Shown: positions 1 through 7,076 of the stretch, piece after piece
Numbering within the stretch: position 1 is the first letter of the stretch
Layout of the letters: the number at the start of each line of letters is the position of its first letter
Source of the DNA: Alphaproteobacteria bacterium
Lineage (GTDB): Bacteria; Pseudomonadota; Alphaproteobacteria; Rhizobiales; Hyphomicrobiaceae
Reading direction: 5' to 3'
DNA: 8,005 nt
Assembly (NCBI GenBank): GCA_024279745.1
Contig: JAJRRE010000418.1
Span: 1-8,005 of the forward strand
Program-made: the position numbers and the translations under genes
Notes under the pieces: model-generated
Told to the model about the DNA's origin: nothing
Database searches by the model: none
Seen by the model: only the letters and a program-made list of their open reading frames with translations

Positions 1-49
<49 letters not shown>

Positions 50-383
50 GCAAGCGGGGAATTGTCCCCGCGACCACGGTAGTGCGGTAGGCTCTCGCCC
101 AATTGCACGAAACCCTTACAGTTATCCGCGCGCGACCATAGCGGATCATGGCTGGCGGGGCAATTGCTTCTTGGGGTGAATTGAAAAACGGCATAAAAAC
201 AATGCGTTACCTTGTGTTTTGCGGGCTGAGGGAAAACAGCGGCGCGGCTCTGGTGCGGCTCACGGCTTCGTGAAGCCAGCAGGAGCGGGCGGGCGGTGCA
301 GCTGGCACAGGGGCTGCAACGCTACGGGACAGAGCTGCACTTCCAGCGGCATTTTGTATCGTCAAACATCAAGATCAGTGGTT
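50..383. other. Divergent intergenic region with two small hairpins
   Basis: This gap separates the tRNA-Arg from the acyltransferase. At 54-71 there is a perfect 7-bp inverted repeat (GCGGGGA, ATTG, TCCCCGC), 5 bases upstream of the mature tRNA 5' end, so it would lie in the tRNA leader. At 264-277 GGCTT and AAGCC can pair around CGTG. An open frame continues upstream of the acyltransferase to a TTG at 219, but the translation there looks noncoding (rich in Gly, Arg, Cys and Ser). I see no convincing -35/-10 pair for either gene. Confidence 0.5.
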
Positions 384-1808
384 ATGTCCCAAAACAACAC
401 AACTCCCACGTCTGAAAAGTCAAAACTTGAAGCTGCACGGTTCAGGCCCCGCCAGTCGGCGTATTCGAGCGCTGCTGCAACGTTCGGGCGGCGGGCCAAT
501 GCGCCAATGCCGACGCGCGGGATGTTGGTGCGGTTATTGAGCATGCTGGCAGGGCGAGCCAAGGCACAGCCAGTTTATCGCAACAATGCAGTCTATAGCA
601 GTGATGATGCGGGCGTGGGCGCAGCGGCAGAAAAGCGCCAATCGCAAATGCTATCGCACTCCCGTTCCGCCTCTCACTCACGCAGGCAGATTGCCTGGTT
701 CGATTATGCCAAGGGCATCTGCATAATTTTGGTGGTGATGATGCATTCGACGCTCGGCGTTGAAAAGCTCTATGGCGCTGAGGGCTTCATGCATTACGTC
801 ATCTCTTATGCCAAGCCGTTTAGGATGCCGGATTTTTTCTTTTTGTCGGCGCTGTTTCTGCCCCTGGCGATGCCGCGCAGCTGGCTGCATTATCTCGATA
901 AGAAGGTGCTGCATTTTGCGTATTTCTATCTGCTGTGGCTGGTCATTCTGGTGGTGTTTAAATCTGCCGGCAAAGGCGAGTTGAGCGCAGCAAACCTGGG
1001 CGGGCAGTTTTATGACGCGCTCATCGGGCCCTATTCGGCTTTGTGGTTCATCTATGTGCTGCCGCTCTTTTTCATTGTGACCAAGGCGCTGGACCGCTTG
1101 CCCGGCTGGCTTTTGTTCGTGAGCGCGGCCGTGTTGCAACTGGGCGCCCTGCATACGGGCTGGCAGGCTATCGACGAATTTTTCGTGCATTACTATGTGT
1201 TCTTCGTCGCCGGTTATTTGCTGTCGCCGCATGTTTTTGAACTGGCGGAAAAAGCACGGAACCGGGTGCCGCTTGCCTTGCTGGTGGTGGCCGCCTGGGC
1301 GTTGATCAACGGTATTCTTGCTTTCACACCCAGCCCGTTTGCGCGCTGGGAGACCATGGCGTCATTACCGATTGTCGCAATAGCCCTGGGGCTGGCCGGT
1401 GCTGTGGCCATTACGATCATTGCGGCGCTGCTGGCGAAGTTTGAAATCGGTAGCTTTGTTCGCTTCTGTGGCCGCCATTCAATTGTGCTCTATCTGTCCT
1501 TCACCATCCCGATGTCGGTGACGCGGTTGATCCAGTATAAATTGCAGCTGGTTTCCGATCCGGGGCTGGCGGCGCTCATCACCTGGCTAGTGGCCGTAAG
1601 CGTCCCGCTTGGCGTTTACCTGGTGCTAAAGCGCACGCCCCTGCGGTTTTTGTATGAGCGCCCGGCGTGGCTCGCGCTTCCCTATCAGCGCCAGCAATCG
1701 GTGCCGCGCAGCTCAGTTAATCCGGCCAAACCGGCCGGTCTGGCAGGTTCGGCAGGATCAGGAGCAGGAAAGTTCACAAAAAATCCCGCGCCAATCCTGG
1801 CCGAATAG
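384..1808 (+). CDS. Acyltransferase-3 family membrane protein, YcfT-like
   Basis: This is a predicted polytopic inner-membrane protein of the acyltransferase-3 superfamily, whose members move acyl groups onto extracytoplasmic sugars or envelope polymers. The substrate here is unknown. From ATG 384 it has 474 residues. The catalytic-type domain begins near residue 101 with the segment DYAKGICIILVVMMHS. This matches the first helix of the family, where a basic residue lies 11 positions before a His. Here the pair is Lys110 and His121, so Lys replaces the usual Arg, as I recall for YcfT-like members. A second motif, FRMPDFFFLSALF, follows about 25 residues later. About ten hydrophobic segments run to residue 415 or so. 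The C-terminal tail of about 60 residues is rich in Pro, Ala and Gly and probably cytoplasmic. The first 100 residues are polar, Ala/Arg/Ser-rich and not recognised. The start is uncertain: no good ribosome site is seen at 384, and TTG 219, ATG 522 or ATG 648 remain possible. Confidence 0.82.
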   Translation: MSQNNTTPTSEKSKLEAARFRPRQSAYSSAAATFGRRANAPMPTRGMLVRLLSMLAGRAKAQPVYRNNAVYSSDDAGVGAAAEKRQSQMLSHSRSASHSRRQIAWFDYAKGICIILVVMMHSTLGVEKLYGAEGFMHYVISYAKPFRMPDFFFLSALFLPLAMPRSWLHYLDKKVLHFAYFYLLWLVILVVFKSAGKGELSAANLGGQFYDALIGPYSALWFIYVLPLFFIVTKALDRLPGWLLFVSAAVLQLGALHTGWQAIDEFFVHYYVFFVAGYLLSPHVFELAEKARNRVPLALLVVAAWALINGILAFTPSPFARWETMASLPIVAIALGLAGAVAITIIAALLAKFEIGSFVRFCGRHSIVLYLSFTIPMSVTRLIQYKLQLVSDPGLAALITWLVAVSVPLGVYLVLKRTPLRFLYERPAWLALPYQRQQSVPRSSVNPAKPAGLAGSAGSGAGKFTKNPAPILAE

Positions 1809-1860
1809 GAAATTTCTATCCGCGGCGCGCTAAGTCCCGTGCATAGCCTGGAACTGGGGG

Positions 1861-1889
1861 CTGACCTGATGGCCGCAAGGTCTTATAGT
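1861..1889 (+). promoter_or_regulatory. Predicted sigma70-type promoter of polA
   Basis: CTGACC (1861-1866) and TATAGT (1884-1889) are separated by exactly 17 bases. They match the -35 consensus at 4 of 6 and the -10 consensus at 5 of 6. Transcription would begin around 1896-1898, and the only purine there is the A of the polA ATG at 1898. No Shine-Dalgarno sequence is seen before the ATG (the run is CCGCCCCC). The elements lie in the 89-base gap after the acyltransferase gene. This is a sequence prediction only. Confidence 0.5.
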
Positions 1890-1897
1890 CCGCCCCC

Positions 1898-4800
1898 ATG
1901 AGCAAGACAAAAAAGACCACCAAAGCCGATACCGCCGCGTCTGAAGCTGTGCCTGAAGAGGCCCCGGGTAAATCAAAACCAGCGCGCACAACTGCGTCGA
2001 CCCGTCATGCGGAAGGCCAGATGCTGACCGTTGACGAGAACGCCCGCGTTTATCTGATAGACGGCTCGGGTTACATCTTCCGCGCTTTTCATGCATTGCC
2101 GCCGCTGACGCGTGCGTCTGATGGCTTGCCGGTCGGCGCCGTGCAGGGCTTTTCCAATATGCTGTGGAAGCTGCTGAAAGACAGTAAACCAGTCGATCAG
2201 CCGACGCATATTGCGGTAATCTTCGATGCCGGCGCCAAGACGTTTCGCAATGAGATTTATACCGATTACAAAGCCAATCGCCCGCCTGCGCCCGAAGACT
2301 TGATCCCGCAATTCCCGCTGATACGTGATGCGGTCAAGGCGTTTAACGTCGCCTGCATTGAACTGGATGGCTATGAGGCCGATGATCTGATTGCGACCTA
2401 TGCAGTGGAGGCCAGCGCCAAAGGGGCACAGGTTACGATCATCTCATCGGACAAGGATCTGATGCAATTGGTTGGCCCGTCTGTGACCATGTATGACACC
2501 ATGAAGAACAAGCGCATTGGCGCGCAAGAAGTCGTGGAGAAGTTCGGCGTCGGGCCGGATAAAGTCATCGATGTGCAATCTTTGGCGGGCGATTCTGTCG
2601 ATAATGTTCCCGGCGTTCCAGGGATCGGTATTAAAACCGCAGCGCAGCTTATTCATGAATATGGCGATCTGGATGGCTTATTGGCGCGCGCCAGCGAGAT
2701 CAAACAGCCCAAGCGCCGTGAACGGCTGATTGAGTTTGCTGATCAGGCGCGCATCTCGCGTGATCTGGTGACGCTGAAGCGCGATGTGCCGATTGAAATT
2801 GAGCTTGCGACCACGGGCGTGCATGAGCCGAACCCCGCTGATGTGTTTGCCTTCTTGCGCGAGATGGAATTTCGCACGCTGACAAATCGGGTGGCCAAGG
2901 ATCTGGGCGAAGTGCCGCCGAAGATTGAGCGGGTTATAAAACCGGCAGCAGGTGACGGCGACGGCAAAGACGCAGGCGCGGGTGAAGGCGCGGCAACACC
3001 CTCGGCATTAGTGGCGTTCAATGGCAAGCTGGCACAAAGCGCGCCGCTCGACCCAGCACGCTATGAGACCGTGACAACGCTGGCCCGGCTTGGCGAATGG
3101 ATTAGCGATGCGCGCGCCGCTGGACGCTTTGCCTTCGATACGGAAACCGACAGTCTGGACGCCATGCAGGCGAACCTGATCGGCTTTTCAATGTCGGTGA
3201 GCCCGGGCAAGGCGTGCTATGTGCCGCTGGCGCATATCAAAGGCGATGGCGGGCTTGATTTTGGCCCACCGCACGGCGGTAGCGAACCGTTGGACGATAA
3301 CGTGGAAGGTGATAGCGGCGGCGATGGCAGTACAGGTAAAAGTGCTCATGAGCAGATGGATTTGCGCGCGGCGCTGGACGCCTTGCAGCCGCTGCTCGAA
3401 GACCCGTCGATTTTGGTCATCGGGCAGAACCTGAAATATGACGCGCTGGTACTGTCGCGCTATGATCTGTCATTAGTGTCAATCGACGACACCATGCTGC
3501 TGTCCTATGTGCTTGATGCGGGGCGCGGTTCCCATGGCATGGATGCGCTGGCGCTGCGCCATCTGGGTTATGAGTGTATCCCTTATAAACAGGTGATCGC
3601 CCATGCGCCGGGCAAAAAGATCGCCGACAAATCCTTTGCCGGTGTGCCGATTGATAAAGCCACGCAATATGCCGCCGAGGACGCCGACATCACCTTGCGC
3701 TTGTGGCTGTTGCTCAAACCGCGCCTTGTTGCCGAACAGATGACGACGGTGTATGAGCTGCTGGAGCGTCCGCTGGTGCCGGTTCTGGTCGAGATGGAAG
3801 GCCACGGCATCAAGGTCGATCGCTCGATCCTGTCGCGGCTGTCGGGAGATTTTGCGCAGCGCATTGCCGCCCTGGAAGCGCAGGTCTTTGAGCTGGCCGG
3901 TGAGACGTTTAATCTGGGCTCGCCCAAACAGCTTGGTGAATTATTGTTCGATAAACTCAGGCTCCCCGGCGGCAAGAAAACCAAGACCGGGCAATGGGAG
4001 ACCCGCGCCGGTCTGCTTGATGATCTGAGCCAGAATGAAGAGCTACCCGATGACGCGCGCACGCTGATCAACACCATGCTCGAATGGCGCCAGCTGTCAA
4101 AGCTGAAATCCACCTATACGGATGCGCTGCCGGGGCATATTAACCCGGTGACAAAACGCATTCATACCTCTTACGCCATGGCCGGTACAACAACCGGGCG
4201 GCTGGCCTCGACCGATCCCAATTTGCAGAACATTCCGATCCGCACCAAGGAGGGCCGCGAAATCCGCACCGCCTTTATCGCGGACAAAGGTAATAAGCTG
4301 ATCTCGGCCGATTACAGCCAGATTGAATTGCGCGTGCTGGCGCATATCGCCGATATTCCCGAACTAAAACGCGCCTTCGCCGACGGGCTCGATATTCATG
4401 CGATGACCGCGTCGGAAATGTTTGGCGTGCCGATCAAGGATATGCCGAGCGAAACCCGCCGCCGCGCCAAGGCGATTAACTTTGGAATTATTTATGGCAT
4501 ATCGGCATTTGGGCTGGCGGCGCAGCTGGGTATTTCGCGCGGCGAGGCGGGCGATTATATCAAGACCTATTTCCAGCGCTTTCCCGGCATTAAAGATTAT
4601 ATGGAGCAGACCAAGGCCTATGCCCGCGAGCACGGCTTTGTTGAAACCATCTTTGGCCGGCGTATTCATTACCCGCAGATCAACGCCAAGAATGGCGCCC
4701 AGCGGGCTTTTAATGAGCGCGCGGCGATCAATGCGCCGATCCAGGGTTCTGCCGCCGACATCATCCGGCGCGCCATGACCGCGATGCCCAGCGTCTTGGG

Positions 4801-4999
4801 CGATGCAGGGCTAGACCAGACACGCATGTTATTGCAGGTGCACGATGAATTGATTTTTGAGGCCAAAGCCAAAGATGTCGATCAGACGCTGGCGGTCGTC
4901 GTCAGGACAATGGAGGGCGCCGCCCTGCCCGCGCGCGCGCTGTCTGTGCCGCTGAAAGTTGAGGCTCTGGCCGCCGACAATTGGGACGAAGCGCATTGA
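1898..4999 (+). CDS. polA: DNA polymerase I
   Basis: DNA polymerase I fills gaps and removes RNA primers during replication and excision repair. The 1033-residue product is longer than the roughly 930 residues of E. coli PolA, but all three domains are present. The 5' nuclease domain (about 50-340) begins VYLIDGSGYIFRAFHALPPL and has the acidic GYEADDLI and SSDKDLMQLV motifs and a helix-hairpin-helix-type GVPGIGIKTAAQL. The 3'-5' proofreading domain (about 385-610) is intact: Asp414 and Glu416 in FDTETDSLD, Asp515 in NLKYD, and Tyr591 and Asp595 in YAAEDAD. The polymerase domain has motif A DYSQIELR (Asp805), motif B RRRAKAINFGIIYG (Arg854, Lys858, Phe862, Tyr866) and motif C VHDELIFE (Asp983, Glu984). 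Phe862 is the usual residue that limits dideoxynucleotide use. Extra length comes from a Lys/Ala/Thr-rich N-terminal extension of about 48 residues, a Gly/Ala/Asp-rich linker (350-368) and a Gly/Asp-rich insert (about 449-485) in the proofreading domain. ATG 1898 is chosen because the promoter abuts it; no ribosome site precedes it. Confidence 0.98.
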   Translation: MSKTKKTTKADTAASEAVPEEAPGKSKPARTTASTRHAEGQMLTVDENARVYLIDGSGYIFRAFHALPPLTRASDGLPVGAVQGFSNMLWKLLKDSKPVDQPTHIAVIFDAGAKTFRNEIYTDYKANRPPAPEDLIPQFPLIRDAVKAFNVACIELDGYEADDLIATYAVEASAKGAQVTIISSDKDLMQLVGPSVTMYDTMKNKRIGAQEVVEKFGVGPDKVIDVQSLAGDSVDNVPGVPGIGIKTAAQLIHEYGDLDGLLARASEIKQPKRRERLIEFADQARISRDLVTLKRDVPIEIELATTGVHEPNPADVFAFLREMEFRTLTNRVAKDLGEVPPKIERVIKPAAGDGDGKDAGAGEGAATPSALVAFNGKLAQSAPLDPARYETVTTLARLGEWISDARAAGRFAFDTETDSLDAMQANLIGFSMSVSPGKACYVPLAHIKGDGGLDFGPPHGGSEPLDDNVEGDSGGDGSTGKSAHEQMDLRAALDALQPLLEDPSILVIGQNLKYDALVLSRYDLSLVSIDDTMLLSYVLDAGRGSHGMDALALRHLGYECIPYKQVIAHAPGKKIADKSFAGVPIDKATQYAAEDADITLRLWLLLKPRLVAEQMTTVYELLERPLVPVLVEMEGHGIKVDRSILSRLSGDFAQRIAALEAQVFELAGETFNLGSPKQLGELLFDKLRLPGGKKTKTGQWETRAGLLDDLSQNEELPDDARTLINTMLEWRQLSKLKSTYTDALPGHINPVTKRIHTSYAMAGTTTGRLASTDPNLQNIPIRTKEGREIRTAFIADKGNKLISADYSQIELRVLAHIADIPELKRAFADGLDIHAMTASEMFGVPIKDMPSETRRRAKAINFGIIYGISAFGLAAQLGISRGEAGDYIKTYFQRFPGIKDYMEQTKAYAREHGFVETIFGRRIHYPQINAKNGAQRAFNERAAINAPIQGSAADIIRRAMTAMPSVLGDAGLDQTRMLLQVHDELIFEAKAKDVDQTLAVVVRTMEGAALPARALSVPLKVEALAADNWDEAH

Positions 5000-5052
5000 T
5001 GCGTATTGGAATGAAGGTTTGGGCAGGCCCATCATAATTTTAGGAAAATTCA

Positions 5053-5361
5053 ATGAGCGACTCAGAAGCCGAATTCATCCGCGTTTGCGAACAAATTGAC
5101 GACGCGGCGGCGGGCAAACTTTTTGGCAAAGCCTGTTACAAGATTTCTGGCAAAGCCTTCGTGTGCTTTTTCCAGGACGAAATGGTGTTCAAGCTGAGCG
5201 ATGAGCAGCACGCCAAAGCTTTAAAGCTTAAGGGCGCGCAACTGTTTGACCCTTCCGGCAAGGGGCGTCCGATGCGCGAATGGGTGCAAGTCCCCTTTGC
5301 CCATAAAAAACACTGGCCCGATTTCGCCGCCAACGCTTGCGCTTATGTCGGCGGCGTTTGA
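5053..5361 (+). CDS. TfoX-like small protein
   Basis: This 102-residue soluble protein resembles the N-terminal domain of TfoX/Sxy-type proteins: LFGKACYKISGKAFVCFFQD near residues 23-42, then MVFKLSDE, then LFDPSGKGRPMREWVQVPF near residues 73-91. Full TfoX of gamma-proteobacteria controls competence, but short single-domain relatives like this one have no established role, and I assign none. There is no DNA-binding domain or signal peptide. The start at ATG 5053 is well supported by AGGA at 5042-5045, 7 bases upstream. The gene begins 53 bases after polA and ends 57 bases before the phosphatase gene, in the same direction, so co-transcription with either is possible. Its last 16 codons are repeated in decayed form near 6000-6044. 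The family call is from motif recall; the alternative is an unnamed conserved alphaproteobacterial family of the same fold. Confidence 0.75.
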   Translation: MSDSEAEFIRVCEQIDDAAAGKLFGKACYKISGKAFVCFFQDEMVFKLSDEQHAKALKLKGAQLFDPSGKGRPMREWVQVPFAHKKHWPDFAANACAYVGGV

Positions 5362-5421
5362 GTTGAGTTTAGACAACTATCGGGCGCTAACTTTCAGTCG
5401 CCACAGGACTTTTTCTTCATG
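5315..5421 (+). repeat. Intact copy of a duplicated gene junction
   Basis: This segment covers the last codons of the TfoX-like gene, the 57-base gap and the ATG of the phosphatase gene. It recurs at 6000-6107, 685-686 bases downstream in the same orientation, and aligns with at most a one-base indel. The best-kept blocks are CGCTTGCGCTTATGTCGGCG, CTATCGGGCG and TCAGTCGCCACAGGAC, the last holding the AGGA ribosome site. The copy here is the functional one because it links two intact genes. Confidence 0.85.
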
Positions 5422-5970
5422 ACAATCTATCTAATTCGCCATGCGCAATCGACGTTTAACGCCGTGTTCCAGGCGGGACAGCCGGACCCGATGATCTTTG
5501 ATGCGCCGCTATCAGCGCTGGGGGAGCGGCAAGCTAATGAGGCGCGCGATAAAGTGGCGGCGCTTGATCTGCGCGATGTGATTGTCTCGCCGCTCACCCG
5601 CACCTTGCAGACGGCGACATTGCTGTTTGGTGAGCGGCGAACGTTTCAGATCAATGCGCTGATCCGCGAGCAGGTAACAAATAGCTGCGATGTTGGCCGC
5701 AATCCGCTTGAGCTGGCGCAGGATTATCCGCATCTTGATTTTTCTGGGTTGCAAGAGCACTGGTGGCATGACGGCGTGGTCGATGAGCGCGGCATAGCGG
5801 TTGAGCCGTATGAGGTTTTGCAAGCCCGCGCGGATGCTTTCGCGTCTTATCTGCGCGATCACAAGATCCGCTCAACGGCTGTTGTGTCGCACGGCAATTT
5901 CATTCGCGTCCTGACCGGTATTCAGCCCGGCAATTGCCAGATCATTGAGTTTGATCCGCACGGACAATAG
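5419..5970 (+). CDS. Histidine phosphatase family protein (phosphoglycerate mutase-like)
   Basis: This 183-residue cytoplasmic enzyme belongs to the histidine phosphatase superfamily, which hydrolyses or transfers phosphate through a phospho-histidine intermediate. The N-terminal LIRHAQSTFN carries Arg7 and the nucleophile His8. SPLTRTLQTA supplies the phosphate-binding Arg61, IREQ the likely proton donor Glu84, and VVSHGNFIRVLTG the second catalytic His158. All core residues are therefore present. The length is typical of small phosphatases and shorter than cofactor-dependent glycerate mutase (about 250), so a glycolytic role is unlikely. The substrate cannot be told from sequence. AGGA at 5405-5408 lies 10 bases before ATG 5419 and is the probable ribosome site. 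The gene follows the TfoX-like gene by 57 bases. Downstream lies the decayed start of what seems to have been a second copy. Confidence 0.92.
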   Translation: MTIYLIRHAQSTFNAVFQAGQPDPMIFDAPLSALGERQANEARDKVAALDLRDVIVSPLTRTLQTATLLFGERRTFQINALIREQVTNSCDVGRNPLELAQDYPHLDFSGLQEHWWHDGVVDERGIAVEPYEVLQARADAFASYLRDHKIRSTAVVSHGNFIRVLTGIQPGNCQIIEFDPHGQ

Positions 5971-5999
5971 AAACTACCACTACCGCCGCCTTCGCGTTC

Positions 6000-6152
6000 G
6001 GCCCGGTTTTGCCGCCAGCGCTTGCGCTTATGTCGGCGCCGCCTGAGCCGGATTAGAACAGCTATCGGGCGTTTGAGTTCAGTCGCCACAGGACAATTAT
6101 TTTCATGACCCTCTGTCTTGTGGGCAGGCCGCGTTGGCCAGTTTCATCATTT
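6000..6152 (+). pseudogene. Remnant of duplicated TfoX-like tail and phosphatase start
   Basis: This is a decayed second copy of the junction at 5315-5421. In frame, 6000-6044 encodes RPGFAASACAYVGAA and then TGA, against the WPDFAANACAYVGGV end and TGA of the TfoX-like protein, so even the stop codon lines up. The following spacer keeps CTATCGGGCG, TCAGTCGCCACAGGAC and an ATG at 6105. After that ATG the frame reads MTLCLVGRP, aligned to MTIYLIRHA of the phosphatase, and stops at TGA 6153-6155. The catalytic Arg-His pair is replaced by Gly-Arg, and similarity fades about 30 bases past the ATG. The simplest reading is a tandem duplication of the two-gene block with most of the extra copy since lost. 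It cannot make a working enzyme. Confidence 0.7.
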
Positions 6153-6252
6153 TGACCGATTTATAGTCAATTGAGCCAAATTGGGCCTAGTTTGTTCTTG
6201 AAACGATCACCGCTGATTGATTTGACGGCAATTGAATTTTGGTCCGCCGGGA

Positions 6253-6281
6253 TTGAATGAACATATCGAGGTCTTTACAAC
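6253..6281 (+). promoter_or_regulatory. Weak promoter candidate for the lipoprotein gene
   Basis: TTGAAT (6253-6258) and TACAAC (6276-6281) are 17 bases apart, each matching the sigma70 consensus at 4 of 6. They lie 75 bases before the lipoprotein ATG. The match is modest and could arise by chance in this AT-rich stretch. Confidence 0.25.
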
Positions 6282-6356
6282 CAATGCAATCCGTAAAAGG
6301 CGCGCAAAGACCCCCCTGCGAGATAACACATTTGTTCAAAAAAAGAAGCTGACACT

Positions 6357-6965
6357 ATGCCCAGACCAGCACATCTAAGGCTGAGTATCGCCGGCGCCGC
6401 AATTGGCGTTGTGGCTGCATTCTTGTCTTTGGCCGGATGCAGCACATCGCTGAGCGATGTCATGAGCTCCGCCGCCAAGTCGGTGAGCTCGGTCTCAACC
6501 GCTAGCATCAATTCTTCGCCTGCCCCGGCAGTGTCGCTGGATGGCGCACCGCTGTCCTTTAATGGGACCCCGATAGCGCTTTATACAATCGTTGCACGCG
6601 GCGCCAATAAGTGCTGGCTGGGGCCGACGCGCGCCTTGCATGACAGCCATGTGTTTCGCGCCACTGTGTCGTCTGATGCCAAGAAAGCCGCGCCGTCTAT
6701 AGTCATTTATGAGCGCGACAAAACATCCAAGCCTGAAAAGCGGCTGGCGGCCCTGCGGATCAATATCGAAGCAGTGTCTGCCAGCCAAAGCAGTGTCACC
6801 GTGATTAACCGGCGCTTTGCGGTTCCGGCCGCGCAGCTGATGCTGGTTGATGTGCAAAGATGGGCCGGCGGTAAGCTGACTTGCACTGAGGCGGGCGCGG
6901 AGCAGGGCGCGAACAATTTAGCCGACGCAAATAAGCCCGAACCCAAAACCGGCAAAAAACCGTAA
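6357..6965 (+). CDS. Predicted lipoprotein of unknown function
   Basis: The 202-residue product starts with a lipoprotein signal peptide: basic residues at 4-8, a hydrophobic core (about 9-25) and the lipobox LAGC with the lipidated Cys28, followed by Ser-Thr, which does not suggest inner-membrane retention. A Ser/Ala-rich linker (29-60) follows. The body (about 61-178) has two cysteines, Cys86 in NKCWLGPTRALHDSHVF and Cys176 in KLTCTE, which could form a disulfide in the periplasm. The C-terminal tail (about 180-202) is Lys/Pro/Asn-rich and probably disordered. I do not recognise a named family and give no function. ATG 6357 is chosen because it yields a well-formed signal peptide; the upstream AAGAAG is only a weak ribosome site. 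The gene is convergent with sciP across the repeat region. Confidence 0.85.
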   Translation: MPRPAHLRLSIAGAAIGVVAAFLSLAGCSTSLSDVMSSAAKSVSSVSTASINSSPAPAVSLDGAPLSFNGTPIALYTIVARGANKCWLGPTRALHDSHVFRATVSSDAKKAAPSIVIYERDKTSKPEKRLAALRINIEAVSASQSSVTVINRRFAVPAAQLMLVDVQRWAGGKLTCTEAGAEQGANNLADANKPEPKTGKKP

Positions 6966-6984
6966 GTTCAAGCTGGTTTTTGTT

Positions 6985-7053
6985 GTTCTGCCTCACGGTG
7001 GAGGTTTGTTTTGCCTCGCGGTGTAGTTTAGTTCTGTCTCACGGGCCGTTTCG
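6985..7053 (+). repeat. Three 23-bp direct repeats
   Basis: Copies start at 6985, 7008 and 7031, exactly 23 bases apart. Their conserved left parts are GTTCTGCCTCACGGTG, GTTTTGCCTCGCGGTG and GTTCTGTCTCACGGGC; the right 7 bases vary. The same left part appears once in each 130-bp unit (7162-7177, 7292-7307) and inverted at 7552-7563, so it is the shared motif of the whole repeat region. Confidence 0.85.
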
Positions 7054-7076
7054 GACGCGAAAAGGCGTCCGGGCCC
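7043..7076 (+). repeat. Left hairpin arm of an inverted repeat pair
   Basis: CGGACGC (7052-7058) pairs with GCGTCCG (7065-7071) around the loop GAAAAG. An outer GGGCC (7043-7047) can pair with GGCCC (7072-7076), leaving GTTT unpaired on one side. The same structure occurs in reverse orientation at 7521-7553 with one base pair changed on both sides of the stem. Confidence 0.8.

Larger units (their letters stand above)
5971..6356. other. Intergenic region after the phosphatase gene
   Basis: The first part (about 6000-6152) is the duplication remnant described separately. From about 6153 to 6356 the sequence is AT-richer than its surroundings and has no coding frame I would defend. It ends with a weak promoter candidate and the leader of the lipoprotein gene. 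I see no terminator hairpin with a T-run after the phosphatase gene. Confidence 0.55.

Noticed and set aside
219..383. Upstream extension of the acyltransferase frame to a TTG at 219
   Set aside because: The added 55 residues are rich in Gly, Arg, Cys and Ser with no family resemblance, include a DNA hairpin at 264-277, and TTG 219 has no clear ribosome site. Kept only as an alternative start.
3453..3837. TGTCGCG sequences (3453-3459, 3831-3837), recalled as a SciP-associated motif in Caulobacter
   Set aside because: Both lie inside polA as ordinary Leu-Ser-Arg codons and are not near a promoter.
5053..5361. Calling the TfoX-like protein a competence regulator
   Set aside because: Only the short N-terminal-type domain is present and no competence genes are in the window.
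5419..5970. Naming the histidine phosphatase as glycolytic phosphoglycerate mutase (gpmA)
   Set aside because: At 183 residues it is much shorter than cofactor-dependent glycerate mutase, and the superfamily covers many substrates.
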